From JANNBN01 sp031430595 (GTDB lineage: Bacteria > Actinomycetota > Acidimicrobiia > Acidimicrobiales > JANYDT01), in contig JANPBU010000013.1 in NCBI GenBank assembly GCA_031430595.1, positions 1 through 64,000 on the forward strand: DNA of 64,000 nucleotides, in the 5' to 3' direction. This document shows positions 42,033 through 50,995 of this stretch, one piece after another. Under the pieces are notes generated by a model, which saw only the letters and a list, made by a program, of their open reading frames with translations, had not been told where the DNA came from and made no database searches. The translations under genes were made by a program, and so were the position numbers. Positions within the stretch are counted from its first letter, which is position 1, and each line of letters opens with the position of its first letter.

Positions 42033-43700
42033 TTAGGTCAGCGACAGAATCGTTACCACCCCTGTGTTGCCGTCAACTCGAATGAGGGCACCGTTTGGAA
42101 TGCGCCGGGTTGCGTCAGTTGCGCTAATCACACACGGGATCCCAAGTTCGCGCGACACAATGATTGCGTGGCTCAACGGTGCCCCAACATCGACAACCAC
42201 CCCACCTGCCGGAACAAACAGTGGGGTCCACGACGGATCAGTAATGGGAGCAACCAATATGTCCCCCGGCTCCAACGCCGACGGATCACCCGAGTCAAGA
42301 ATGACCCGTGCCCTACCCTCGACAATCCCGGTACAACCCGGCATGCCAATCAGCGTGTCGCCCTCGCCCAACATATTGTCGGCTGCAGCGTCACGCCGAG
42401 CCCACGTAGAAATGTGCGGGGGTACAGCATCGAAAACAAAGGGCGGAACAAGCTCTTGCAGCTTTTGGTATTCGGCCCGCCGTTCACGCATAACCGCCGT
42501 ATACGAATGCGGGTTGACAAGAAAGTCAGCCATCTCATCGTTCGTGATGAAACCAAAATCTTCAACCTCATCGAAGGCACCCGAAGCAACCATACGATGC
42601 CCGATTTCTCGGATAGCCATACGCATTTCCTGAATGAGCCGAATGTTGTTTGTTTTCGACCGTTCACGACCGGGTAACCACGCACGCGAAGCAAGTATCG
42701 CAGCGGACAATTGTGCATGTGTCGCTGGGTCAGCTTCAACCATTGCCAACAACTCAACCGCTGCTGCTTCACGTTCAACAGCGCGCTCAGCATTCATTCC
42801 TGCCGGATTCTGGCTTTCAAGCGCTGGGCGCATACGGTCGATTGCCGCTAACGCCAGCGCTGGACGTGTTTCCCATGTGGGCGACCGAGTTTCCCACTCA
42901 TTTGGCCCACGCGACCCATATTCGTAGAGGAAGCGAGCAAAGGCAACATCAAACTCAGGAGACCCAGCATCAAGGCGAGACAGTGCCCACATGGCATGAC
43001 TTGGTTCGGCAGAGTCAACCTCGCCAATGCCTGCGAGAATCGGAAGAATCAAATCGGGTCGACCAACTGCCGTGGCGATTGCAGAAATGATTCCAACCGG
43101 AACAGTAGCCATATACGAGGTAAAGATATGTTCACTGAATAACGTTCGGTGATGCGGCAACAACTCAACATTCATTCGTTTCCAGAGTTCGTCGTTTGTC
43201 ATCTTTGTTAGGTCGGGACGGTTCGCTCGAAGTTCCTTCGTCAATAACTTGTGCGCCGTGAGGTTCTCGATACTGTCAACACTGTGGTGAGCCATTGTTT
43301 CCATGAACGTCACACCAATCTTCTCGGTGAGGTCGGGTCGGTCGTCTCCGGGGCGTTCTACGAAGGGAGGAATGCCTGGCTGCGCACCAAAGAACTGAGC
43401 GTCCATGTCTTGCCACGTCAGACCGGGAGCACGAAACCCGAAGAGTCGAATCAGCGAAGCATTGAGGTAACAGTACCCACCAACCACCCCAAGCTGACAA
43501 AACTTGTCACCTGACAGTTCACTCATTTCGAACGCGCCCATACGAACCCATGCTTCACGCCATCCAACCTCGGCCATCTCTAACGCCGAGGTCGCAGTAA
43601 GCGGTGTCACTGGATCAGGAAACACCTCGCCAACGTTGGCCCTGGTGTACAGCTCGAACATGCATGACAGCGTCGAATCGGTGACGTAGAACGGTTCCAT
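42033..43700 (-). CDS. PEP-utilising enzyme (rifampicin phosphotransferase-like, lacking ATP-binding domain)
   Basis: 555 residues. The N-terminal region starts RANVGEVFPDPVTPLT, which resembles the middle, substrate-binding domain of rifampicin phosphotransferase. The C-terminal 90 residues are the swivelling His domain, with catalytic His in VDVGAPLSHAIIVSRELGIPCV. The ATP-grasp domain that normally comes first is missing, so a partner must supply it or the protein does another job. ATG 43700 has TATGGT at -12 to -7 (leaderless). It stands alone between convergent arsI and the DtxR gene. Confidence 0.82.
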   Translation of the reverse strand: MEPFYVTDSTLSCMFELYTRANVGEVFPDPVTPLTATSALEMAEVGWREAWVRMGAFEMSELSGDKFCQLGVVGGYCYLNASLIRLFGFRAPGLTWQDMDAQFFGAQPGIPPFVERPGDDRPDLTEKIGVTFMETMAHHSVDSIENLTAHKLLTKELRANRPDLTKMTNDELWKRMNVELLPHHRTLFSEHIFTSYMATVPVGIISAIATAVGRPDLILPILAGIGEVDSAEPSHAMWALSRLDAGSPEFDVAFARFLYEYGSRGPNEWETRSPTWETRPALALAAIDRMRPALESQNPAGMNAERAVEREAAAVELLAMVEADPATHAQLSAAILASRAWLPGRERSKTNNIRLIQEMRMAIREIGHRMVASGAFDEVEDFGFITNDEMADFLVNPHSYTAVMRERRAEYQKLQELVPPFVFDAVPPHISTWARRDAAADNMLGEGDTLIGMPGCTGIVEGRARVILDSGDPSALEPGDILVAPITDPSWTPLFVPAGGVVVDVGAPLSHAIIVSRELGIPCVISATDATRRIPNGALIRVDGNTGVVTILSLT

Positions 43701-43759
43701 TCCGCCACCATAACTTGGTACGTGACTGCCGTCACGTTTGGGCTAGACCTGTGGAGTGG

Positions 43760-44419
43760 CTAGGCGACAGAAACGTACAGATTCGCGCCCAGATCGGCAC
43801 CAACCGCAATCGAGCGGGTGCCTACCTGCAATGAAACGGTTCCGTCAGGGGCTCGGGTCGCAATGAACGCCTCGCTGCCCGTGATGAACGCATTTTCGCT
43901 GAGATACGTCATGGCAAGGTGGTCGATCTCAACAGTTTCGGTGACTCGTTCTAGGCGAATCTTTGCACCGGCCGTCATGTCACTCAGTTTGAACAACTTG
44001 GTCGTAACCGGCGTGGTTCCAGGGATCGGGTTTCCGTGTGGACACGTATTGGGGTCGTCGAGTAACACACGAAGACGCTCTTCTACCTCGTCAGAAATGA
44101 CATGTTCCCAACGGCCGGCTTCGAGATGAGCCTTTTCCCAAGGTAGGCCAATGATGTCGGTAAGAAGGCGTTCAGCGAGGCGGTGCTTTCGAACGACGCT
44201 CTCGGCAAGGGCCTTCCCCTCGGGGGTGAGCGAAAGTGTTCGGCCGTTTTGCTCGACGTAACCCTTCGCAGCGAGGCGTTTCACCATCTCGTAGACCGAC
44301 GGGGCCGAATGCCCAAGCCGTTCAGCGAGGCGGGCCTGAATAACGGTCACACCGTCTTCGGCCAGCTCGTAAATGGTGGTGAGATATTCCTCGACCGGGG
44401 GATGGAACTCGTCAGCCAC
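43760..44419 (-). CDS. ideR: DtxR/IdeR-family iron-dependent repressor
   Basis: 219 residues from GTG. The winged helix (VEEYLTTIYELAEDG, ARLAERLGHSAPSVYEMVKRL) is followed by a dimerisation domain with metal ligands (HRLAERLL, EAGRWEHVISDEVEERL) and an SH3-like FeoA-type end. With Fe(II) bound it would repress iron-uptake genes; MntR-like manganese control is the alternative. Candidate boxes for it lie at 49685 and 54405. TAGCAT lies at -13 to -8 of the GTG. The frame is open to 44629, but the extra 70 residues run antisense to the next gene and are rejected. Confidence 0.88.
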   Translation of the reverse strand: MADEFHPPVEEYLTTIYELAEDGVTVIQARLAERLGHSAPSVYEMVKRLAAKGYVEQNGRTLSLTPEGKALAESVVRKHRLAERLLTDIIGLPWEKAHLEAGRWEHVISDEVEERLRVLLDDPNTCPHGNPIPGTTPVTTKLFKLSDMTAGAKIRLERVTETVEIDHLAMTYLSENAFITGSEAFIATRAPDGTVSLQVGTRSIAVGADLGANLYVSVA

Positions 44420-44499
44420 GGTGTCGATGCTACAGCCGATCGGGCGCTTACATACCGCTGTCCTCGCTTTCGGGCACCGAGCGTTTAGCGTGCTGGCCC

Positions 44500-45612
44500 G
44501 TGAACCAGTTCGACGCGACTTTTTTAGACCCCATTTCAGGCACTGTTGCCGCCACCGCCAAGTGGGACGACTCGTTTGAAGAGCTGACCATCGTGTTGGC
44601 TTCTGGCCCGCTTCCAACGCTTCGCCCATTTAGCGCCATTGAAGGCGTTGGGCTCGGGTCCTTTACTCCGAGCGGCCACCTGAACATCCGCGCCGATCGC
44701 TCATCGGGTACGCCGGTCTTTCACATCGAGTTGGCTGGACGAACCCTGGTTCGCCAAACCACCCTTTCGGCAAGCACAGCCCCCTCCAGCTCGCTGGTCT
44801 GGACCCAACCCGGCGCCGCAGTTTTGCCGCCCACGATGCCACCAACGCCATCGATGCCGCAGTTGGCGTCAATGCCACCGGCCCCCCAGTTCAGCCCCCA
44901 GTTCAGTCCCCAGTTCGCGCCCAACGCACACGGCCCGATCACTTACGGACAGGCGCAGCAGGCCAAAAAGAGCTCTACCAAAAAGTACGTCCTCATTGGT
45001 CTTGCAGGGGTCGTTGCCGTATCACTTGCGATTGGCGCAGCCGCCCTGTTTGTTCGAGGTCGCAACCAGGAAACCCCTATCAAAGCTTCCTTCGATTCGG
45101 TAACGGAGACGACCGTACTGATCAATCCGGGCGTCAACCTCGACCTTGATCCCGAGGCCGGATCTGGGCAACCTGCGCTATCGCTTCCCCTGCCAACTCT
45201 GGATGAACGACTCGTCGAAGTCGCCAATGAGTACGTTGGGGCAGCGAACCCCGAGGCTGTGGCGGCGTGCGTGAAACAGACGTAACCGCTGGTTTCGCTG
45301 AGCGATCTCGAATATCCAAATGGGATACCTCCACTTGAAAGAGCATTTTTCCGTTGCGCACCAGCTGAGTCAGCTCAGCAAATCGAACCGAACATCGTTG
45401 TGGCCGGGATATCAGATACCGACCGAACCTGCGCGGCTCAGGGCCTGGTAGAAGGAATGGGCGAATTGACAGAGGAAGAGTTTCGGGCGGTTGCTGTTTT
45501 CACCAATACGAAACTTTTCCCGCCAGAGATCAAAGCACGCCTCATTGCCACGATCGAGAACCAATGCCTATTCATGGAACCTGAAATCGCGGCACGAGTA
45601 ATCAACGAGTAA
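44500..45612 (+). pseudogene. Membrane protein with Pro-rich linker, interrupted by an in-frame TAA
   Basis: From GTG 44500, 261 residues are followed by TAA at 45283-45285. The same frame then stays open for 108 more codons to TAA at 45610-45612. The upstream part has a beta-rich cytoplasmic N-terminus (1-90), a Pro-rich linker with PQFSPQFSPQF repeats, and one transmembrane helix (about 162-185). The extracytoplasmic domain begins before the stop (EYVGAANPEAVAACVKQ) and continues after it (LERAFFRCAP, DRTCAAQGLVEGMGEL, IENQCLFM). The single Cys before the stop would pair with those after it. This suggests a recent nonsense change, readthrough or sequence error. Family not recognised. Confidence 0.75.
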
Positions 45613-45766
45613 CAAAGTGTTTGTCGATGTGAATCTCGACAAAAGCAGCCTGCGGTATGCGTAAAAGTCCGGCGATCGAGTCTCAACTCCGCCAGGATCG
45701 TAAACACATCTGAGTGCCAAAGATCTTGAACAACAGCGCGAGCTAAGTTGGACAAAGGGAAAAATT

Positions 45767-45839
45767 GGAGGCGGCGCCCGGAATTGAACCGGAATAGAGG
45801 GCTTTGCAGGCCCTTGCATAACCATTCTGCCACGCCGCC
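45767..45839 (-). tRNA. tRNA-Cys (GCA)
   Basis: Read on the minus strand, the sequence begins GGCGGCG and ends CGCCGCC plus a T discriminator and encoded CCA. The anticodon stem-loop GGGCCTGCAAAGCCC gives anticodon GCA, and the T-arm carries GGTTCAATTCC. A T-run follows, consistent with termination. Confidence 0.95.
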
Positions 45840-45868
45840 AGGCGGGAAGACCCTCAGACCTTAGCCGC

Positions 45869-47125
45869 TCAACTCGTTATAGGAGCACCCTTTGACACGA
45901 CAACGACGCCTTCATCGGAAATCGTAAATCCGCGAGCGAGGTCGTGCGCCCGATCGATGCCGATCTGGATTCCGGCCGGCACGATGACGTTTTTGTCGAT
46001 GATCGCTCGACGAATAATCGAACGAGGCCCAATCTTGGCACCGTGCATGATGATCGAGTCGTGCACGACTGCACCGTCATCAACGAACACGCCGGGAGAA
46101 ACGATTGAGCGTTCAACGTGACCGCCCGACACGATCGCTCCTTGGCAAAGTAGAGAAGCCGACGCGGTTCCGGGGGCCCACGATGACCCCTGCACCAGCT
46201 TCGCCGGAGGCAACGGCGACTGGGTGGTGTACACCGGCCACTGCTGATTGTACAGATCAAACACCGGGTCGGGCGAGATGAGATCCATGTTGGCGTGATA
46301 GTAAGCGTCGAGGGTACCTACGTCTCTCCAGTAGCCGCGACCCTTTTCGGTCATCCCCGGAATGTTGTTGGTATTGAAGTCGTACCAATTTGCTTTGCCC
46401 TGCTGAGTGAGGTTCGGAATAATGTTTCCCCCAAGGTCGTGCTTTGAGGTTTCGTCTTCGGCATCTTCGGCAATAGCTTCGAGCAAAAGCTCGGTATCGA
46501 ACACATAGTTACCCATTGAAGCGAGCGCCATGTCGTCGTGGCCAGGCATACGGGGTGGGTCAATCGGCTTCTCGTGGAACTGTTTGATCTTTTCGCCCTG
46601 CACCTCCATAATGCCGAACTCAGACGCTTCATGAACGGGAACCGGAATCGCTGCAACTGTCAAACCGCCGCCCATGTCTCGATGCGCCATCACCATTTGG
46701 CGAGGGTCCATCCGGTAGATGTGATCGGCACCGAACACGCAGACGATGTCGGGCATTTCGTCGTAGATCAGGTTGAAGTTTTGGAAGATGGCATCGGCTG
46801 AGCCAACGAACCATCGCGGACCTCGCCGCATTTGCGCCGGAACCGGGGTCACGTAGTTGCCAAGCAAATTCGAGAACTGCCAGGTTGCTGAAATGTGGCG
46901 GTCGAGGCTGTGGCTCTTGTACTGGGTGAGCACGACCATCTTCAAGTAGTTGGCGTTCGCGAAGTTCGACAACACAAAATCGACCAGTCGATAGGTGCCT
47001 CCAAACGGAACAGCAGGCTTGGCCCGATCGAGCGTCAAGGGCATGAGTCGTTTACCCTCGCCGCCAGCGAGAACCATCACAAGAACTTTTGGAGCAATAG
47101 CCATGTCGTGCACCATATTCGACAT
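45869..47125 (-). CDS. glgC: Glucose-1-phosphate adenylyltransferase
   Basis: 418 residues. GlgC makes ADP-glucose for glycogen. The N-terminal nucleotidyltransferase domain has GGEGKRLMPLTLDRAKPAVPFGG (split here by Gly-Glu-Gly in place of the common GGxGTRL), FGADHIYRMD and EFGIMEV. The C-terminal left-handed beta-helix is about 300-400. GAGGA lies 6 bases before the ATG at 47125. It lies 52 bases downstream of glgA on the same strand. Confidence 0.94.
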   Translation of the reverse strand: MSNMVHDMAIAPKVLVMVLAGGEGKRLMPLTLDRAKPAVPFGGTYRLVDFVLSNFANANYLKMVVLTQYKSHSLDRHISATWQFSNLLGNYVTPVPAQMRRGPRWFVGSADAIFQNFNLIYDEMPDIVCVFGADHIYRMDPRQMVMAHRDMGGGLTVAAIPVPVHEASEFGIMEVQGEKIKQFHEKPIDPPRMPGHDDMALASMGNYVFDTELLLEAIAEDAEDETSKHDLGGNIIPNLTQQGKANWYDFNTNNIPGMTEKGRGYWRDVGTLDAYYHANMDLISPDPVFDLYNQQWPVYTTQSPLPPAKLVQGSSWAPGTASASLLCQGAIVSGGHVERSIVSPGVFVDDGAVVHDSIIMHGAKIGPRSIIRRAIIDKNVIVPAGIQIGIDRAHDLARGFTISDEGVVVVSKGAPITS

Positions 47126-47177
47126 TTCTGTCCTCGTTTGGGTTGGTTGAAAAAAGCTGATGGTTGGGTGAATTCGG

Positions 47178-48560
47178 TTACCGCTCGGCGGCGATTGACC
47201 GGTATACCTTCAGATACTGCTCTGCCGGAGACGTCCAACCCCAATCGGCCTTCATGGCTCGGCGCTGCGCCGATGAATGGGCTCGTTTACTGGAAAACAG
47301 GCGAGCACCTCGGTGAAGCGCATCGACTATCCCAGCCGTTGTCACCTGGGACGACACAAACCCGGTTCCAGTCGTTGGGGACGTGGTGAGGTCAATCACC
47401 GTGTCGACGAGACCCCCTACCCCGGTCACTACGGGCAAAGTCCCGTATCGCATTGCCTGCATCTGGGCGAGCCCGCACGGCTCGAACCGACTGGGCATCA
47501 CGTAGAGATCAGCACCCGCAAAAATACGGTGCGACAGTGTGAGGTCGAAACCTTCGTGGAACGCCACCCGCTCGTGATGTCGAGTAGCCGCAGCATGTAG
47601 CTCGTCACAAAACGACCGCTCACCCGAACCCAGTACAACGAGTTGGGCATCCATAGATGGCAGAAACTGAGCAGCCTCTACAAGGAGATCGACACCTTTT
47701 TGTTCAACGAGACGACTCACAAACCCAATCAACGGACCCGTCGTTGGTTCGAGACCCAACTGCTGACGGAGGTCGGCTTTACAGACCGCTTTGCCCCCAA
47801 GGTCACCAGTACCAAACGATGCCGAAAGCGCCCGATCATTGGAAGGATCCCATTCATCAGTGTCGATACCATTCACAATGCCGACGACCGAATCACCTCT
47901 CTCCGCCAACAGATCTTCCATGCCGCATCCCATTTCTGGGCCGGCGATTTCTTTTGCGTAGTTGGGGCTGACCGCAATGATTCGATCGGCAAGCGAAAGT
48001 GCACCCCTCAAAGGATTGCAGTTTCCTTGCCAATCATAAGCAAGCTGACGTTCACCAAACACCATCAGCCAACCTCGATCGCATGCCCCTTGATATGCGA
48101 GATTATGAATTGAGACTACAGAGGGAATACCACCAGGTAAAAACGCAAGTGCCGCCGATGTGTGCCAGTCATTGACGTGAACAACGTCGGGGCTCGTCAG
48201 AATCGCCAGGGCGGCAACTGCAGCCGAGAAACGAATGAAGCGCCGGTCATTATCCCAATACCCGCCACCACCCGGGTCTCCGTATGCCCCGAGGCGTGCC
48301 ATGTCAGGGACATCGACAAGCGTTACGTGCCCAAAATCAGCGAGCACCCCGTGGCGAGCAACGGCGGGGCCAGCCCACTCTGGAACATCGAGGTCGATGA
48401 TGGTTTCGTCGGCAAGTGCTGTGCCGAAATAGTCGGGAAGCACCACATCGACATGCACGCCAAGACGACGCAATTCACGCGTCACCCCGCCGCTCACCTC
48501 ACCGAGGCCACCAACTCTGACCAAGGGAGCAAGTTCGGCGGTTGCGAATAGTACGTGCAC
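47178..48560 (-). CDS. glgA: Glycogen/starch synthase (GT5 family)
   Basis: 460 residues. The GT5 catalytic half has HVNDWHTSAALAFL and the C-terminal half has SRLVEQKGVDLL and PSRFEPCGLAQMQAMRYGTLPVV, the ADP-glucose-binding E-x7-E region. The N-terminal KxGGL motif, used to bind the sugar nucleotide, appears as RVGGL (about 15-19), a conservative change. It elongates alpha-1,4-glucan. The GTG at 48560 has TAGGGT at -12 to -7 (leaderless). It pairs with glgC downstream. Confidence 0.9.
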   Translation of the reverse strand: MHVLFATAELAPLVRVGGLGEVSGGVTRELRRLGVHVDVVLPDYFGTALADETIIDLDVPEWAGPAVARHGVLADFGHVTLVDVPDMARLGAYGDPGGGGYWDNDRRFIRFSAAVAALAILTSPDVVHVNDWHTSAALAFLPGGIPSVVSIHNLAYQGACDRGWLMVFGERQLAYDWQGNCNPLRGALSLADRIIAVSPNYAKEIAGPEMGCGMEDLLAERGDSVVGIVNGIDTDEWDPSNDRALSASFGTGDLGGKAVCKADLRQQLGLEPTTGPLIGFVSRLVEQKGVDLLVEAAQFLPSMDAQLVVLGSGERSFCDELHAAATRHHERVAFHEGFDLTLSHRIFAGADLYVMPSRFEPCGLAQMQAMRYGTLPVVTGVGGLVDTVIDLTTSPTTGTGFVSSQVTTAGIVDALHRGARLFSSKRAHSSAQRRAMKADWGWTSPAEQYLKVYRSIAAER

Positions 48561-48595
48561 AATGTCACCCTATTCCGTGGCCAAAGTTCGTGCTG

Positions 48596-49648
48596 TCAAA
48601 CGCTAGCCACCAGCGTGATCGCCGATCGAGCGGCAATCATTTCAGCGACTATTGCGAGCGCGGTTTCTTCCGGGGTACGAGACCCAATGTTGAGACCCAC
48701 CGGCCCGTGCACACGGCCGCGAGTCTCGCTGCTCAACCCGTGAACCTCGACAAGGCAGTCGTTGCGCGCCCCTTGCGTGTGTCGAGATCCGAGCGCGCCA
48801 ACATATCCGCAACCAGCGTTTAGGGCTGCGGCCAGCACGCTCGACGATGCCCCAATATCGTGAGAGAGCACCACAACACCATCGAGCGGACCGGCAGATC
48901 CAGCGAGCGTTACCGCTTCATCGATTGACACGCCCCCCCGATCCGAGCGAACTTCGACGACCCAACCCACGAGGTTTCCTTGCTTCACCAAAGCGGCCGC
49001 AAGTTGAGCTTCACCAAAAACGAGCAGTCGAGGTTGTGGCGCAAGCAACGTCAAGAACACATCTTGATCGCCGATGGTTTTCATCATCTCGATCGGCCCC
49101 TTCTGAAGCATCCGTCGACCGGCAACGGTGACCTCTTCGTCAGATGTATCAGACGTCTGAGATGTCTCAGATGTCTCAGATGTCTCAGATGTCGACGAAG
49201 GCAACCCGAGCGAGCCTTCTGCCTGCGTTGCGGTGATCGCAATTGAACCAGTCGCATACGAAGCCAACACCACGGCTTTGGCTTCGCCGACCGTTTTCCA
49301 AAACAATGGAGGCAGCGCCTTCGCAACCTCGATCAACACAACGGCGTTTCCTCCGCAGGCGAGGCCAGCAGCGACGGCATCGGCATCACCAACCGGAACG
49401 GACACCACGATCGCCTTGTGGGATCTGTCACGCAACAGTGTGCGGGCCGCGCTCGTCGTCGCTTCGTTGGCGGCACCCAACGCGAGTTCGCCTACCGATT
49501 CATCGAGGCTCACCCCCATCAACTCGCCACTGCGCTTTCCCCCGAACCCCGTTACCGACACGATTCGGGCGAGCGCGGCTGGCTTCGCAGCACCGATTTG
49601 TTGAGCGAGCCATCCCAAGGTGTCAGTTGTTGATTGCGAAGTCTGCAT
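48596..49648 (-). CDS. XdhC/CoxF-family molybdoenzyme maturation protein
   Basis: About 350 residues. The N-terminal XdhC domain has GLACGGNAVVLIE; the C-terminal Rossmann-like domain has YVGALGSRHTQGAR and GRVHGPVGLNIGSRTPEETAL. XdhC proteins insert or protect sulfurated molybdenum cofactor for xanthine or CO dehydrogenases, but no such enzyme is encoded here. Between the domains is a low-complexity Ser/Glu/Thr insert encoded by 9-bp repeats. I use ATG 49648 with GAGGG 7 bases upstream; a TTG at 49654 is the alternative. Confidence 0.87.
   Translation of the reverse strand: MQTSQSTTDTLGWLAQQIGAAKPAALARIVSVTGFGGKRSGELMGVSLDESVGELALGAANEATTSAARTLLRDRSHKAIVVSVPVGDADAVAAGLACGGNAVVLIEVAKALPPLFWKTVGEAKAVVLASYATGSIAITATQAEGSLGLPSSTSETSETSETSQTSDTSDEEVTVAGRRMLQKGPIEMMKTIGDQDVFLTLLAPQPRLLVFGEAQLAAALVKQGNLVGWVVEVRSDRGGVSIDEAVTLAGSAGPLDGVVVLSHDIGASSSVLAAALNAGCGYVGALGSRHTQGARNDCLVEVHGLSSETRGRVHGPVGLNIGSRTPEETALAIVAEMIAARSAITLVASV
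49141..49194. repeat. Six 9-bp tandem repeats inside the xdhC-like gene
   Basis: Units such as CAGATGTCT occur six times in succession with few changes. Being 9 bp long they keep the frame and encode a Ser-Glu-Thr repeat in the interdomain linker. Copy number could vary between strains without breaking the protein. Confidence 0.9.
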
Positions 49649-49684
49649 ACTCAAACCCTCTCACAAGCGACCAGAAGTAGTCGG

Positions 49685-49714
49685 TTAGGTACTCCTAAGT
49701 CATTCGTGTAGATT
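49685..49714 (+). promoter_or_regulatory. Candidate IdeR/DtxR box and leaderless promoter of FTR1 gene
   Basis: TTAGGTACTCCTAA (49685-49698) is a palindrome with the TTAG-N6-CTAA spacing of the DtxR/IdeR consensus. A -10 box TAGATT (49709-49714) lies at -12 to -7 of the GTG start, so the palindrome covers the -35 region. Iron-bound DtxR would block the promoter. Confidence 0.6.
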
Positions 49715-49720
49715 GAGCGT

Positions 49721-50995
49721 GTGTTCTTACGTAACAACGCCTTTGGTCGTTTCGCCGCAATTGCAACCGTCATGTTTGCTGTGCTGATGGGTTTCAATGC
49801 CCCGAGCGCATCTGCCGGCGGATCTTCGGTTTCACGAGAAGAGGCTGTTCGGTTACTCAGCGAAACTCGCCAGTCAGTCGACGAAACACTCGCACTGATT
49901 AAGGCTGGCGAAGTAGATCGGGCCCTCACTGAAGCGAAGTCTGGGTATCTTGCGCATTTCGAACAGGTTGAAATTCCGCTTCGGATCGCTGACAACAAGT
50001 TGACTATCGAAGCTGAAACTCAGTTTTCGTATGTACGCCAGTCCATCAAAGACGGTGCCCCGGTCGAAACTATTCGCCAGGAAATTATTGCCCTTCGCAC
50101 CCTTCTCGATCAGGCCGAACGAAAGCTCACCGATACTGGGGTTGGCGGCCCGGCACTGGTCGCTACCCAAGGTTTCCTCATTCTGTTTCGTGAGGGCTTT
50201 GAGATCGTGCTGCTTCTGTCAGTACTTCTCGGGTTTCTTGAATCGGCCCGTAGCCCCCAATTCATCAAACCAATTTTGGTAGGTGTTGGATTAGCAGCGG
50301 TTGCCACTATCGTAACTCTTCTTATTATGCCGACGCTCTTCGCTCTTTTGCCGGTCGGCCGTGAAGTGCTTGAGGCTATTACCGCCCTCGTCGCCGTGGC
50401 GATGTTGTTTTATGTGTCGTTTTGGCTCATTGCGCGCCTCGAACAAAAGCGTTGGATGGAGTTCGTGCGGGCCCGTCTGTGGAGCGCTGTCTCTATGGGC
50501 TCGACCACGTCTCTCATTGCTGTTGGTTTCACGGCAGTGTACCGAGAAGGGTTCGAAACGGCGCTCTTCTACCAGTCGCTACTCAGCTTCGGTGACGGTA
50601 TGGGCCGATGGGTACTCGTTGGCGTCACTGGTGCTTTGGCGGCGTTAACTGTCGTTGCCTATCTCGTGTTCAAAGTCGGTCGCAAACTCCCGATACGCAC
50701 GTTTATGAATACGGCAGTTGCGATGGTTATGGCAACTTCAGTCGCCTTCCTCGGAAACGCTATGAACACGTTGCAATCGGCTGACGTGATTGCGTTTAAC
50801 CGCACAGCCGGCCCTCGCCTACCCATCTTCCTTGCTGAAGCCACGGGAATCTGGCCGACCGTTCCATCGATTGTTGCGCAGCTTGCGCTGTCGTCGGTAT
50901 ACATCAGCGGTGCGATCTATGTGTTTGTGATGAAGCCACGTTTGGCTAAGCGTCCGGCACATCGACCAACGATGGCTGCTGCTGCAACATCGTGA
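49721..50995 (+). CDS. FTR1-family high-affinity iron permease with extracytoplasmic helical domain
   Basis: 424 residues. A signal peptide (about 10-33) precedes a helical extracytoplasmic domain (to about 140), then seven or so transmembrane helices. The two iron-binding motifs REGFE (about 157-161, FREGFEIVL; and about 275-279, YREGFETAL) are characteristic of FTR1/EfeU. It would move ferric iron released after oxidation by a partner such as the cupredoxin encoded at 53481. The start is GTG at 49721, leaderless. Its stop overlaps the next gene by four bases. A DtxR-type box lies just upstream. Confidence 0.93.
   Translation: MFLRNNAFGRFAAIATVMFAVLMGFNAPSASAGGSSVSREEAVRLLSETRQSVDETLALIKAGEVDRALTEAKSGYLAHFEQVEIPLRIADNKLTIEAETQFSYVRQSIKDGAPVETIRQEIIALRTLLDQAERKLTDTGVGGPALVATQGFLILFREGFEIVLLLSVLLGFLESARSPQFIKPILVGVGLAAVATIVTLLIMPTLFALLPVGREVLEAITALVAVAMLFYVSFWLIARLEQKRWMEFVRARLWSAVSMGSTTSLIAVGFTAVYREGFETALFYQSLLSFGDGMGRWVLVGVTGALAALTVVAYLVFKVGRKLPIRTFMNTAVAMVMATSVAFLGNAMNTLQSADVIAFNRTAGPRLPIFLAEATGIWPTVPSIVAQLALSSVYISGAIYVFVMKPRLAKRPAHRPTMAAAATS

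Noticed and set aside
42064..42633. 189-codon plus-strand frame opposite the PEP-utilising enzyme
   Set aside because: It is the reverse-frame shadow of the swivelling His domain, without start signals.
44420..44629. Extended DtxR frame to 44629
   Set aside because: The added 70 residues are Arg/Cys/Trp-rich antisense of the next gene and lie before the known start of the DtxR domain.
49141..49194. CRISPR-like repeats
   Set aside because: The units are 9 bp, contiguous without spacers, and encode a protein linker.
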